Source of the DNA: Kryptolebias marmoratus
Taxonomy: Eukaryota; Chordata; Actinopteri; Cyprinodontiformes; Rivulidae
Length of the DNA stretch: 64,000 bases
Direction of reading: 5' to 3'
Assembly (NCBI RefSeq): GCF_001649575.2
Contig: NC_051448.1
Span: 13,014,458 to 13,078,457 of the forward strand
Part shown: piece after piece, positions 47,401-59,697 of the stretch
Layout: each line of letters opens with the position of its first letter
Numbering within the stretch: the stretch's first letter is position 1
Program-made: the position numbers and the translations under genes
The notes under the pieces: generated by a model
Seen by the model: only the letters and a program-made list of their open reading frames with translations
The model's database searches: none
What the model was told of the DNA's origin: nothing

Positions 47401-48180
47401 AAATGTGCAAATTTAATGCAGTTTCCCCTCATAAATAATTATAGACTTTTAATCATTTTTAACCTAACACATATGTTTTTTTTTAATTAAATTGGCAGCA
47501 GAGAGATGTAGTTGACGAACTAAACCGTCGAAAAAAGGTTGAAAAAGCTTGAAAATTTAAACAAAATCTAAACATTTTTGAACGTCATCGTTGGTAAGAC
47601 CACAACACACACCACCGAACATTACGCGAGGCTGATTTAGTCAGTTTGTTAAAATAAGGTTACAATACTTAAGTGGGAAAGTAAATACAAAACTATTCAA
47701 TGTTTCATTGCGTTTGAGCGCACCCTGCTGGACGTTTATAATTTACCAGTATAGCAGCAGGTGAAAATATAAATATAACATGATTCCTGTAAAAATTACT
47801 AAGAAACCCAACATTTTTGTTGTTGTTGTTCAACTGTTATTAATCTACACATAAGACAAGGTTTTTTAATGATTCAAAGAATTGCAAAAATACCATTAAT
47901 AAAGTAATAATTAATATTTTCTAAACTTGTTTATAGTAATTGTACTGATTGTAGCATTGTTCTTCCTGAATATCTTTTGTAAATTAGATGAAACTGCTTT
48001 AGCTAATCTACTTTTTACTGCAGCTATTTATTAGTGAAAACAAGGTGATAAAACACATTTTCTTTTTACATATTTTAAATCAGTCTTTTGAAACATAACT
48101 TCATTGATTTAAATCTGGAAACATGCTCTTTAGGGTCACTAGTTCACTGCCAGTAAAAGAAAAAATGCTTCTTCCGGTAT
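47401..48180. other. Spacer between the divergent genes, nothing seen
   Basis: AT-rich sequence between the membrane-protein promoter and the naga promoter. No coding exon, RNA gene or repeat was recognised. Confidence 0.6.
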
Positions 48181-48225
48181 CCTCTTCTTGCTCCTCCCCC
48201 TTTCAGCCTAACTTCCTGGTGTGTG

Positions 48226-48235
48226 GTCACGTGAC
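48226..48235. promoter_or_regulatory. naga: CLEAR/TFEB-type element GTCACGTGAC in the naga promoter
   Basis: The perfect palindrome GGTCACGTGACC (48225-48236) contains the full CLEAR consensus GTCACGTGAC bound by MiT/TFE factors (TFEB, TFE3, MITF). An M-box-like TCACATGA follows at 48248-48255. Both lie within about 50 bases upstream of the probable naga transcription start. Lysosomal genes are the known targets of this element. Confidence 0.75.
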
Positions 48236-48259
48236 CGCTCCCCTTCCTCACATGATTTC

Positions 48260-48478
48260 CACTTCCGTCAGTTTCGACAGCAGCTGAAGTGGTTTGCTGT
48301 TCTTCCAGCAGGTCAGAGAGGAGTCTTTAGAGGAGGTTCGGTTCAACTTCTGACCAGAGGGGAAAACTGAAGCAGAGACTCGGACTGAAGGAAGCTGAAT
48401 CTTTCCCTCCGTCGTTTTTATTTCTCCTCCTTTTTGTTTTTAATCGAAGACCAGGGACACGACTCTCTCTGTTATTCA
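48260..48478 (+). other. naga: naga non-coding first exon (5' UTR)
   Basis: Inferred leader exon ending at a strong donor (TTCA|GTAAGTG, GT at 48479-48480). It pairs with the acceptor CCCCTGTAG ending at 48968, two bases before the naga ATG. The exact 5' end is unknown. Confidence 0.5.
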
Positions 48479-48970
48479 GTAAGTGAATAATTCAGCCGAC
48501 GTAGATTTTGGACTTGAGTAATCAAATGCCTTTTTAAATTATTCACATGTAAGTACTGTTATCTGAGTTGTTTTTAGTTTTTTTTTACATAAATATCATG
48601 TGCTAAAGAGCTGCAGCTGGACGACAGATACATGACTACCACAGTTGATTTATGTAATGTTATAATTATTAGTCAGGTGACGGTTTAAGGTGTTACCCAG
48701 CAGGTTGTTGAAGTCACATCTACAGTCAGGTGAGAGTCAGGAGGTTCCTGTAAAGACATCAACAAAGAATTCAGGATGTGAATAACACTTCATGCTTAAT
48801 CAATCTTAGTTATTCGTTATGTCTTTTCTTCCTTGATGTCGTTTAAATGACACTTCTCTCACTTTGTTTGTTAACAAGTATCTATAGGGCCGGTTCCATA
48901 CATTCAGTAACTCAGTTTAGAGCATTAATATTCATACATAATGTGGCATTTGTCGATTTCCCCTGTAGGG

Positions 48971-51900
48971 ATGAACCTCGCGGGGCTTGTTTTCGCCTCC
49001 GTGGCCGCTGTGACCACCTTTGCCCTTGACAATGGCCTGATGAAGACCCCTCCTATGGGCTGGTTGGCGTGGGAACGGTTCCGCTGTAACATCGACTGTC
49101 AGAACGACCCCAAGAACTGCATAAGGCAAGCAAATGGCCCACACACACCTAAAGGCAAAGTTATTGAAGTTTAAACGTTTACCAAGACTGGATTGTGTGT
49201 TTACTCCAGTTTTCTTCAAACGCAACATTTAAAAAAAAATGAAAGCTCTTGTTCTGATCACTGTGACACTCTGCTCCCGTCCTTCCAGTGAGAACCTGTT
49301 CATTGACATGGCGGACAGACTCTTTGAGGACGGCTGGGTAGAACTCGGCTACAACTTTGTGAACATCGATGACTGCTGGTCCTTAAAGAAAAGAGACCAG
49401 CAGGGACGGCTGCAGCCCGACCCTGAGAGGTACACTCAAAAAAACTAGCCAAGGAGCATGTTAGATTAATAAATACTGTATGTTTGGATAACTAACGTAC
49501 AGAGTTCAGGTTAGTTAAACAAGTTATTCTTTTTAGTTGGAGGTAATTGTAACACCTAAAGGAGTAATTTAATAAAAAATACAAATAACAATTTGTGGTT
49601 TTAAACTAACATTTGTAGGTTGGGTTAAAATATTCTTGCAGGGTTGAGTCATCTTCTTTTGCACAGTTGGTTCGCTGCTTAATTGGATTAGCTGATTCAA
49701 ATTTAAGTTACTTATTTCACAAGCTAGTGTATTTTTCATCAGATCTAATAAGTCTTTATTAACTCAGTTTAGAACATTAATATTCATCCATTCACAAAAA
49801 CTGAAAGAGAGTACTTAAATCTCTATGTTTGTTTTACTGAAATGTATAACTCTGGTATTGTCAGATTAGTTTAAATTTACACTTTACATTAAACGAAAAA
49901 CATTTACAGTAAAGAAATTAGTTTGACCCGCCCTAAAAAAACTAATCAGAGTCATCTCTAGTATCACATATTAATAATAATCTGGTCTAAAAGATTATGT
50001 TAATTATATGAAGTTACAGCAGCATAATTACTTCATCTTGAAATATATGTTTTCCCATATTTGTTATGTTCATTCATCAAGCTGTTTTTTGAGTGTGCAT
50101 TAATATGTTTAGGTTCCTGAGTACAAAAACAAACCTGCAGGCCAATAAAACAAAAGGAGTGACAATGTGCCGATCGTATAACTTCACAAAACACACGACT
50201 CAGCAGCTTTTCAGCAGATATCCAGAACACGGCGTCAGCACAAGCGCGACAGTGACTTTTGAATCCCTCATAAAGTGATGCTGAATCTCTCCAGATCGAA
50301 CTTGCTCTTTAATTCTTTAGTTCTGCGACCACTTACACCTGTCCGAATGCTCTGATGTTCAACCCTCTCAGGTTTCCCGGGGGAATCAAACATTTGTCGC
50401 GCTACATGCACGACAGGGGTCTCAAGCTGGGCATCTACGCTGACATGGGCACCTACACTTGCATGGGCTACCCCGGCACGCCGCTGGACAAGGTGGAAAT
50501 AGACGCTCAGACGTTCGCGAACTGGGAGGTGGACATGCTTAAATACGACGGCTGTTATTCCAACGCCACAGATCAGGCCATGGGTGAGCAGAATGGAGAC
50601 ATTGTTCTGTCGTGGTTTCAGTGGGGACGTTTTATTGACTCTTATCACTGTTTCTGGCAGGTTATCCTCTTATGTCAAAGGCTTTAAACGCTACGGGCCG
50701 ACCCATTGCCTACTCCTGCAGCTGGCCCGCCTACCAGGGTGGCCTGCCACCGAAGGTATAACCAGTCTAAATAGATATAATTTGTGTCAATAAATTATTT
50801 ATTTAAAGTAAAGACAATATAGCTATACGCCCAGTTTGTGGTTTTATTGTCAAATCCTGTGAAATTGATGCTTTCAGGTAAATTACACTCAGCTGGGTGA
50901 GATCTGTAACCTGTGGCGTAACTACGGCGACATCCAAGACTCCTGGAGCAGCGTGCTGATGATTATTGACTGGGTTTTTGAAAACCAGGATGTCCTGACC
51001 CCTGCAGCGGGACCTGGGAGGTGGAACGATCCGGACATGGTTAGTTTCCTCTTATACAGTAATTCCACATGTTCGCTGTCTCACTTTCTCACGTGGTCAG
51101 TTTTAGAGGGAAGGCGCATTATCATGCTGACTGATAAGATAATCTCTGTTATCCAGTGATAAACGAGACGTGGATGGAAGTAAAACCATGCAGCTGGTTG
51201 TTTGCTAAAAGCTGACACAGAAAATATGCAGCGCAGCTGAAACCGTGCTCTGCAAAGGGGTTTAAACCACTACTAATGGGTTTTATATTTTGCCGTCAAG
51301 AAGCCAGACTTGCTTAAAACCTTTCAAAGTGCTCTCGATCAAGAGTTGTTCAGTCTTTCAAAGTTTTTCTTTGGACTTTGTCGGCTATCCGCTCAGTTTC
51401 TGTTCTGTCTTTGTACCTGACCACATCAGCATGCTGTGAAAGCATGTGCTTAAAAAGATGAGAAAAAAATGGACAAAAGGACGACCATATAAAAGAATTG
51501 CCAGCTCAAAAAAACCAAAACAAAATGCATCTACAGCAGTTGAATGGTATCTGAAGCTCATGACTATAGGAAAAAGGAACACCTGACACAGGACCTGAGA
51601 GCTGCACCATAATATTCCGCTAGTGAAGGTTTGCCGTAATTTCAACCTGGCAGACTCACCCAGCTGTCCGGCATCACTCATCATGGATCCTCGCTCCCAG
51701 CTGCCAAATCGTGTCCAGGTGCAGGATATAAGGCTCCCCGGCCATGGCTCCTCCTGCTCGCCAGCCAAGTCTCGTCCCACCGCCTCCCCGATCTCCACCA
51801 CTCCTCTGGACTCCCCTTCCTCGTCCTCCATGCCACCACCAGGTCCGGGTCCCGGGGAATGACTACTCTAATCTCTCACCCTACTTCGATCATTCAAGCT

Positions 51901-54187
51901 CACAGCGGTTCTCTGCAAACTCGTCTCCTGCTGGGGCCCGAGCGCCAAAGACCTCTAACCAATAAAACACTCTAATTGTCTTTATCTCTCCGTGTGAGTC
52001 TCTCCAAGGTTGAAATAGCTGTTTGGGAATCACAAAAGCAAAAATACAATTTTATCCCTGTTAAACTGTGTTACATAGTTTTGGAATATATTATAGGCTC
52101 AAATAAAAAATGAGAACAACTAGTTCTTTTCTTTGAGATATGCAACTTGTGGTGTAACTGTTGCATACCTTATTTGTAGTAATTAGCTAGCTAGTAGACA
52201 CAACAGAGGTTCATCCTATCTGCGTAAAAAAGATCCACCTCCTTTTGTTGTGCAAAGGGAAGCTGGAAATATCATGTTCATATCTGCTGACTTGTTGTAT
52301 TTTTTGACTCATTTTCACATCATCTGAAACTGGTCAGGTAATGAACTGAAAATGAGTGAAAAAGCAGCCAAAGTCCAAAAATAACGTTTGACTTTTCGAG
52401 ACTTTTTGTCCTGTGAGATTCTCCAGATTGATCCTCTCTGGTTTCGCTTCCCGGCAGCTGATCGTCGGAGACTTTGGCCTCAGCATGGATCAGTCCCGCA
52501 GTCAGATGGCTCTGTGGGCCATCATGGCCGCTCCTCTCTTCATGTCCAACGACCTTCGCACCGTCAGCAGCGAGGCCCGGAGCATCCTGCAGAACAAAAT
52601 GGTCATCCGCATCAACCAGGACGAGTTGGGCATCCAGGGAAGACGCATTCTGAAGGTAAAGCCCGTCGGTGCGATAGAAAACCGGATGAGAAGTGCCTGG
52701 CATCTTTGTTCACGAACTCTCCTGATGTCTTTATTTTTCTTCTAGGAGAAGAGTAACATTGAGGTGTTTTGGCGCCCCCTGTCAAATGATTACAGCGCTT
52801 TAGTTTTCTTCAGCCGCCGTACGGACATGCCTTATCACTACCAGACTTCGCTCAGCAAACTCAACTACACCGCTGGATTCTACAAGGTATGTCCTTATTA
52901 TCACCTGCCCTCACCAAAGGAGGGCAATCATGTAAGATACTGAGCTCAAATCTGGTGTGGTAGTAGCTGAGAGTCCTCCCCAGCTCCTATCTTGAGCGCA
53001 AACAGATTGTTTAACTTTGACTAAATCCTCTTTGTTCACGTTTCTTTTCATTACTTTAAAAACAATAACTTCCGTTTGTGTGCAAATTGCTTCTTAACGC
53101 AAATTTGCTTTAAGAATTTAAAGTTTAGTCTAATTGTTGATTATCTCATCGTTTTATCGCTTTTTAAATGTGTTAAAAACATCCAAACATTGCTGTTGTG
53201 TTAGTAAAGTACCAGACTTCCGAGAAGACTAAAGTCAGAGTTAATGAGAGGAAAAGGTAGCGCGAATGCTGTGATCTGAATGTCCTTCCTGAAAATGGCC
53301 GAAGAAGCCGAAACAGAGTAGTTAAAGCTAAAAGAAACAGCTACCTAAAAGCAAAAAGTAACTAGGTAAAAGCTAAGTGAAAGCTAAAAGTAGCATAATG
53401 CTAGCTAAAACCTTCTAAAAGTATTTTAACATTAGCTAGAACTATAAATAGCAAAAGAGCAGTTAAAAGTAGCAGAATGACAGACAAAACCTAAAAGCAG
53501 CAGGGGTGTCAAACTCCAGGCCTTGAGGGCTGCTGTCCTGGGAGTTTTAGGTTTTTCTGCTCCAACACACCTGATTCAAACGGTTTAATTACCTCCTCAC
53601 CAAATCATCAAGTTCTCCAGGAGCATGGCAACAAGTCATCCATTTAAAGAAGGTGTTTTAAAGCAAGAACACGTCTAAAACATGCAGGACAGCGGCCCCC
53701 GAGGAATGAAGTTTGACAACCAACAAGTCTTAATGCTACAAGCGATGCAGCTTTGTAGTTTAACCAAAGTCGTACTAAAACATCACGACTTCTTCCATAT
53801 ATAAGGCGCTCCAGATTATAAGGCGCACTGTTGTTTTTTTGAGAAAATTGAAGGCTTTTAAGTGCGCCTTATAGTCCAGAAAATACGGTAGAATGGAAAA
53901 AACATAAATGCTAACTGGGTGTTCACACAGTAACTAACTTATTTCTGTCATTCCACTGGAGCCTGAATGGTTTTCTGCCCTGTTCCCTGCAGATCCATGA
54001 CGTTTTTACTGACGAGACCAAAGTGGTGAATGAGTCCACAGTCTTGGACGTGCCGGTGAACCCCACAGGCGTGGTCATGTTTTACGTCTCTGCAAAACTA
54101 CAGATCCACCACTTCAGCAGAGGAGGCAAACTCCTCGGAGCTGCCTTCAATCCAGAGGAAAACGCTGCTCCTCGGGGCTTCCTCTGA
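48971..54187 (+). CDS. naga: Alpha-N-acetylgalactosaminidase (lysosomal, GH27), 8 coding exons
   Basis: Lysosomal glycosidase that removes terminal alpha-linked GalNAc from glycoconjugates. Exons: 48971-49125, 49289-49429, 50372-50583, 50661-50755, 50878-51039, 52458-52655, 52746-52886, 53993-54187. Total 1299 nt, 432 aa, in phase. Signal peptide about residues 1-18, then [19 protein letters not shown]. By alignment to the GH27 family, the nucleophile is Asp158 in [10 protein letters not shown] and the acid/base is Asp219 in [11 protein letters not shown]. Ser190 and Ala193 in SCSWPAYQG are the NAGA-type specificity pair; GLA has Glu and Leu there. That makes it NAGA, not GLA. N-glycosylation sequons occur at Asn163, Asn179 and Asn203 and in the C-terminal beta domain. 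Intron 1 has a GC donor (AAG|GCAAGC); all others are GT-AG. Length is close to human NAGA (411 aa). Confidence 0.96.
49430..50371 (+). other. naga intron 2, nothing notable
   Basis: AT-rich intron without recognised repeats, RNA genes or extra exons. Confidence 0.6.
51040..52457 (+). other. naga intron 5, probable retroposon remnant
   Basis: The segment about 51600-51990 is C-rich and CpG-containing, unlike its AT-rich surroundings. It ends in AATAAAACACTC (51962-), which looks like a polyadenylated insert. It has a 148-codon open frame on the minus strand without a known domain. Family not identified. Confidence 0.35.
52920..53010. repeat. Interspersed repeat fragment in naga intron 7
   Basis: Contains ACTGAGCTCAAATCTGGTGT and GGTAGTAGCTGAGAG, the reverse orientation of the repeat in wdr26 intron 2 and adcy3 intron 12 (CTACTACCACGCCAAATTTG). 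Confidence 0.45.
53501..53724. mobile_element. hAT-type MITE in naga intron 7
   Basis: Left end CAGGGGTGTCAAACTCCAGG is the terminal sequence of a very common fish MITE. The interior has GGGCTGCTGTCCTG and TGCTCCAACACACCTGATTC, and the right side has AACATGCAGGACAGCGGCCC. The right terminus (GTTTGACAACC) is degenerate against the expected GTTTGACACCCCTG. No target duplication could be seen. Confidence 0.65.
53793..53890. mobile_element. Foldback MITE in naga intron 7
   Basis: The 98-base unit contains a perfect 12-bp inverted repeat, TATAAGGCGCAC (53817-53828) and GTGCGCCTTATA (53862-53873). It begins with CCATATATAAGGCGC and ends with TAGTCCAGAAAATACGGT. This matches a short palindromic element common in fish genomes (the 'GCGCCTTATA..AAAATACGGT' type). 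Confidence 0.65.
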
Positions 54188-54756
54188 TCTTTTATCGTCT
54201 TTTAATTGTTTTTTTTTGCCTTAACTAGCCACGCTCTTGTGGGGTTTGATTTGATCACAGCACACATGATTTGCTTTCTAGAAGAATTTAAATTTACTAC
54301 CTCCAAACGAAAATCCATTCTTCCATTTTCTTTACCCGCTTCTCCTTTTCAGGACGCGGGGAGCTGGTGCCTATCCTCTTTCTTTAAAAACAATTTTTTT
54401 TAAAAATCCAAGTAATGAAACTACAACCACAGCATTCAGTTCTTTTTTTTTTTATTTTTAATTTTTTATTCTGCGACATCTGATCATTGGACCTTCTCTA
54501 AACGTTTTTATTCAGCAGAATCAGATGTTTTTATTATAAATGATAACCAGAAGGATTTTTATATTTCAGCTGATCTTAAATTTGAATCTCCACGGCCTTT
54601 GGAAGAGTTGAAATTTAGCCAGTGAGAGTCTACCACGGCTATTTAAAAAAAAAAAAAAAAATGAAATTGAAAATTTTTTGTACAAAGAATTATCTCAGTC
54701 TAAGGAAAAATGTGGAGGAGTTTGCTTTGGGAGGTACTTGTTTGCAACTCTTATGG

Positions 54757-54762
54757 AATAAA
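54757..54762 (+). other. naga: naga poly(A) signal
   Basis: AATAAA 570 bases after the naga stop codon; the 3' UTR therefore spans about 54188-54780. It includes long T and A runs. Confidence 0.6.
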
Positions 54763-54934
54763 AAATAAGATTTTACAAAAAGAATTATTCTCAGACTTTT
54801 TTTTTTTCTTTCAATTTTTAGAACCTCAAAAAACAAACCAAAGAAAATGAACAAACCTGTGCATTTGGAGTTAATAAAAAGAGGATAAGGGGTAAAGATG
54901 GATCTGAAAGTGAACTTTTAGCTCTTCAAATATA

Positions 54935-55352
54935 AGCAAATATGTTTCAGGATGTCAAGAATAACATCAGGGTAGGATGCTCTTTATCACCTGCCTGCCA
55001 TGGTGGATGTATGTTTGTTTGAAACTTCCACATGTAAGGTGGCAGGTGACCTGCATTCTTTTTACAGATATTTGTATGCGTGATTGAAGCAACACTATAG
55101 ACACTGATCAGCTGTAATATTTCGCCCACGCACCTATTATTGATGGTGCCTCCTACACAGTCCCGGTGAATCACAGCATGTGTGTATTGGAGTGTGTTGC
55201 TCGGACATCACTCATGTCTTTCTTCTGGGTCGTGAGGTGGAGTCCGAGGACTGAGCTTGGTATCTGCAGACACGCTGAGATGCCATCAGTTTGGTTTCCG
55301 GAGACATCTCCAAACTCCGTGACTGCAGCGGAGTTCTGCTGCTCATAATGGG

Positions 55353-55389
<37 letters not shown>

Positions 55390-56400
55390 ATTTGTAAATC
55401 GCGGGGCAGCTTGTGCATCAGTGACTTGCCCGAGGAAGCTTGAAATTGCAGGTTGGAGCAGCCAGGATGGAACCGCCAACCTTCTGACTGAGTCACAGCT
55501 GCAGGATTTCAGTTCGACCTCCTAAAACCTCAGACTGGAATGTTGTCTCGAAATGTTAGACTTCCTATTTTAGCTTTCACTTCTTTCTTTTTTTTTTTTT
55601 CCAGTTTGGTCACCTCAGGGGATCTCTCATGAGGCAACTGGAACCCCAGCTGAGCACGTTTTTGTTTCATCCTGCAAACAAAAAAAACCCACTGCTGCAT
55701 TATTTCTTTGCTTATGTCTCTGCATTCATCTAGAAGAAACTTACGGTCTGACTTACAGCAGAGTACAGTCAGCTGTCTCTAACTGTGTGCAAATAATATG
55801 CGTTTTTACCGTTTTGAACACAACATGAATAAATATGAAACATTTGTTTGTGGGGAACACTGAAGATGAAAAAATGTGTAATTTAGGGAACATAAACACA
55901 ACGCCCACGAGGCTTGAGTGTGGACTTTTAGAAGCCATCTTTTTGATTATTTTCAAAATGTCACCTAGCACCAACTTGAAGCCATTCTTGGGATCATTAT
56001 CCCAATGACACATTTGCTTAAAACTGTTGGCATCAGTACCGATTGTGTGTTGGAAACATATTTGAAACTTTAAAATAATTATCAAATGTACATCGACAGC
56101 TGTTTAATTTTTTGGGGTCACTCCAATTTAAGATGGCTGCCTCACCTGGTTCACATTATTCACCACAAAATGGTTCTAATCCTGTCAGCTTTCCGGATAC
56201 TGAGATAAAATTTGCTGTGGCAGTAGCTGAGAGTCACACACAACACATAGTCTGAGTGCTACACATTGCGCAACATCTTTGCTTAAAAATTTGTCAATAA
56301 CTGTTTACAAAGTCTAATTCTGAGCACTAACAGATCTTCGTTTGAAACCTTTGCCAGTCAGATGACAGGCGATGTGCATTTCTTCAAGGAATGCCAGTTA
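54935..56400. repeat. Cluster of interspersed repeats and an (AC)n microsatellite
   Basis: About 54935-55110 and 56110-56300 carry repeat-like blocks (CACCTGCCTGCCATGG, AAGATGGCTGCCTCACCTGG, GTGGCAGTAGCTGAGAGTC). (AC)16 is at 55356-55387. About 55400-55500 (CAGTGACTTGCCCGAGGAAG ... GGAACCGCCAACCTTCTGAC) matches the 3' part of the SINE-like repeat family seen at 29.25 kb. Confidence 0.45.
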
Positions 56401-57353
56401 TTTTTTTGTTTTTGCTGACTTTATTTTCCAGTGGCCCTGGGTGTATTTTGGTCCAGCACTTTTAAGCTTCGCCTGTTTTTCCCTGTTGAGCCAGTAGAGG
56501 TCAGCATCGCTCCTCCTTCTGTGGGGCTGCTTTTAACACAGGCCCTCCAGAACTGTCTGCTGCCAAAAAATGCACCTGCTCAGCAGCACAAGGACAATCA
56601 GTCCATTCAGTTTGGTCCTTTATCTCGTTATTATGGTTTACTCTCCCCTGACATCATCTTACCAGTTTATGCCCAAGTTCTACAATGTATAAACTCTCTT
56701 CGTTTCGTGTTTTGTCCTTGATTCGTCAAGTCTTCATTGTATTCACTCGGTCTCCTCATCTTTTACTCCTCCTCTCTTGCCTCTTCCTCCTCCCACTTTT
56801 CTCATTCTGCTCAATCTTGTGACTGTCACCTTTGACCTTGGCCTTGCAGCCCCTGTTTTTTGCATGCACCCATAAGATACTGCAGTGAAGTCACATGTTA
56901 ATGCATCTGCATAAAAACGAGAGTACTTTTTCTTTTTTTCCTTGTGGTTTGGAGCACACATATGTTTCCCTTCTAGGTCATGTCAGGCCAGACCGGTTGT
57001 GTGGGCTCATGGGAATCGAGATCTTCGCCTCCTTTTCTACCCCTTTTTTTTTGCAGCCGGCTCAGATATCAGTTTGGCTGATCGAACACAGGCCCGTCTC
57101 TCCCCGTCCCCGGTCCACGCCTTTTGGCAGAGATGACGTGGGAGAAAAGTGAGGGAGTTATGACTGAGATAATGAGAGAACAGTGCAAGAAGGCTCTGCA
57201 CAAAAGGATGGAGGCGCCGGCCCTCAAAAGTCTATTTGAAGGTGCAAATGAGCGAAGCAGTGAGGGGGGGAGAAGGAGGTGGTGGGGACTGGGGCAGGGG
57301 GGGGGGAGGCGAGAGGTGTGGGGGGGGAGTGGCGGTGAGACGAGTAGCGCACT

Positions 57354-57419
57354 NNNNNNNNNNNNNNNNNNNNNNNNNNNNNNNNNNNNNNNNNNNNNNN
57401 NNNNNNNNNNNNNNNNNNN
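57354..57419. other. Assembly gap (66 N)
   Basis: The N run is flanked on the left by G-rich sequence (57256-57330, runs of 6-9 G) and on the right by a C run (57420-57430). Low complexity is the likely cause of the gap. Confidence 0.95.
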
Positions 57420-58340
57420 CCCCCCCCCCCACCTTCCTCCTCCAGACATCCCACTCATTTTTTTGTCACGCTGCTAGTCACACACCCTGCCTCGCGCCTC
57501 TGAAATCCAACGCGCATAAAGGGGGCCATTTGACGCTAAATGGCTGCACCGACGGGGGGACGCAGACGGGACTTTGCATATAGGTCAGACTGGTCTCAGA
57601 GGAGGCCACGCATTCGGAAAAAGCCTGAGCCGCAGCAAAAGTTGAAAAAAAGAAAGGTGAGCGAGCTGCACACCTTTCTGGCGTGCAACATTTTGCATTC
57701 CCGCACGTGCGACCTCACAAAAGCTGCAGTTTCAAAGCGAACGCAGAGTCCGCCGATGCAGATTTTTAGCCTGCAGAGAGACGAGCGCCGTCTCGGTGCA
57801 CCTGATCCTGGTGATATCATCACCCCATCTGATGCTGCTGCTCTGCTTGTCTGACGTCACCACCCCTCACGCTCATCCAGTGCCAGAAAGGTAACACACA
57901 CTCTGTAATCTCTTCCACCCTTTTTATCATGTGCTTATGATCCTGTTTGACTCCAAACCTTTGACCCAAACAATAAAAAATGTGCTCATATGAACCGCCT
58001 GCAGGAACAAAAGGAACAGACTGACCATGGGGGAGGATTGCTGGGATGCTGAAACTGAGAAAGAAACGTGGTTTATTGAAGCTTAACAAAGGGCCCATTT
58101 GTTTGCTGTCTTTACCTCAAACCTAGGTAAAATGTAGGTCTCCTTATGTGTTTGGCATCAATACATGACTAAAATACTCTCAAGGGGCTCCATACAAAAG
58201 AAATCAAACTGGTCCAATTGAAATCTGATCACAAACACAATAGTTTGATCTATTTGTAATCTGATTTCATACATTACAGCCAGCTTCAAATATAAATCCA
58301 TTTATATACAGTCTGATTTACTCTTGTTAACATCAGTAAA

Positions 58341-58706
58341 GTTCATTCAAACTAAATCTGAGTGAGGTTTAGTGGAAAGGTTATAAACAATTACTATCTC
58401 ACCTGTTGTAGGTACTGTAAAGTGAATTGCTATCATCTTCAAACAATCCTAATCTCCAAAAAATTCATAGCGGTTCATGCAAATTATATTTATTAAACCT
58501 TTGCATTATTATTTATACACAATTTCACATTACCCTGGTTTTAACATGCATTTCAGTGGTTATCTGAGGGCACAAATAGTGGCAGCAGCAGCTACTTGTA
58601 GCACTTGCAGAGATTATTCAAAGAGCAGCTGACAACAAGTGAGATATTAATGTCTCCTAACCTTTCCACAACACCCTTCGTCAAAAGATCTGAACTGTCC
58701 CTTTAA
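58341..58706. mobile_element. MITE copy (same family as 42.47 kb)
   Basis: Right terminus TCTGAACTGTCCCTTTAA (58689-58706) is the family end. The inner inverted parts are GTGGAAAGGTTATAAACAAT with CACCTGTTGTAG on the left, and AAGTGAGATATTAATGTCTC with CCTAACCTTTCCAC on the right. The left terminus is less well preserved. Confidence 0.6.
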
Positions 58707-59697
58707 GCTTGCTTAACGCAGTAGGAGATGCAGCCATCTGCCTCTTCCTGCCAGGGGTGAGAGGACAGGACGAAGAGGAAGACCAACACAAAAAGCGCCA
58801 GGTTAGGCAGCAACAGTAACACATAGTTACACAAAGAGTGAAGAGAACGAAAGCAGAAAAGTAACGAGAGGTGATCAGCGCATGACGAGACATCTCTCAT
58901 CGTCCTAATCCTCCTTGGAGCATAACTAAAGGGATGGTGTAGGGTAACCCAAGCCAACGCTAACGACCTATAAGCTTTGAAAGGTAAAGTCCAGCACGTC
59001 CCTAAATTTAAACAACCTCCTGAATTTAATCAGGTTCCCTTTAGAGACGAGCCTGGTAACTGAAAACTAAGCCTCCCATTCTAACTTTAGAGACTCCAAA
59101 AACCAGACGTAAACCTGCAGAGAGACGTGCTCTGTTAGGAAAACAAGGAACTATGAGCTCTTCAAGATATGAAGGAGCTTTGTCTTTGAGAGTCTAATGT
59201 GCCAGGAAAAAAAACACAATTTCAGTAACTTGACCTCACACCAGCTTTCTTACTTTTCTATTAACAAACTCTGTCATTAATAAAGAGATTGGCTTTGATT
59301 AGTACCAACATTATGACCATTTGTCTTAAACTGAGAATTCCTCTTGTTACTAAAAGAAATCTAATCAGTCAGGGAACGGAGGAAGAACATTTAAGGGTGT
59401 CCTGGAGAGCCTGGTACTAGACGATTAGGGACTTGCAGACTTTGGTTTGGGGTCACTGTGGAACGGGCTTGCTTCCAGATCCCATCACACTGGTCTGTGA
59501 AGTTTAAAAGCTCAGTGAAGATCTTGGACTGTTTTGCTGTGTTCTCTGAAACGTTCCTTTGCAGAGATTTGCTGCGCCTGCTACTGTAGGGGAGTGTGAT
59601 TAGTCTGCAAAAACATTTAGGGATGTGTCAAAGTAAAATCCCTGAGGATGCCAGGACGCAGTTCATTTTACGAGCAAAATGCTGCGTTGTAGCAAGA

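Noticed and set aside
48971..54187. Alpha-galactosidase A (gla) as identity for the GH27 gene
   Set aside because: The specificity positions are Ser190/Ala193 (NAGA type), not Glu/Leu, and MGWLAWERF and CMGYPG follow NAGA.
57540..57854. 104-codon plus-strand open frame in the CpG-rich right flank
   Set aside because: No recognisable domain or splice support; could be 5' UTR of a gene beyond the window but not supportable as coding.
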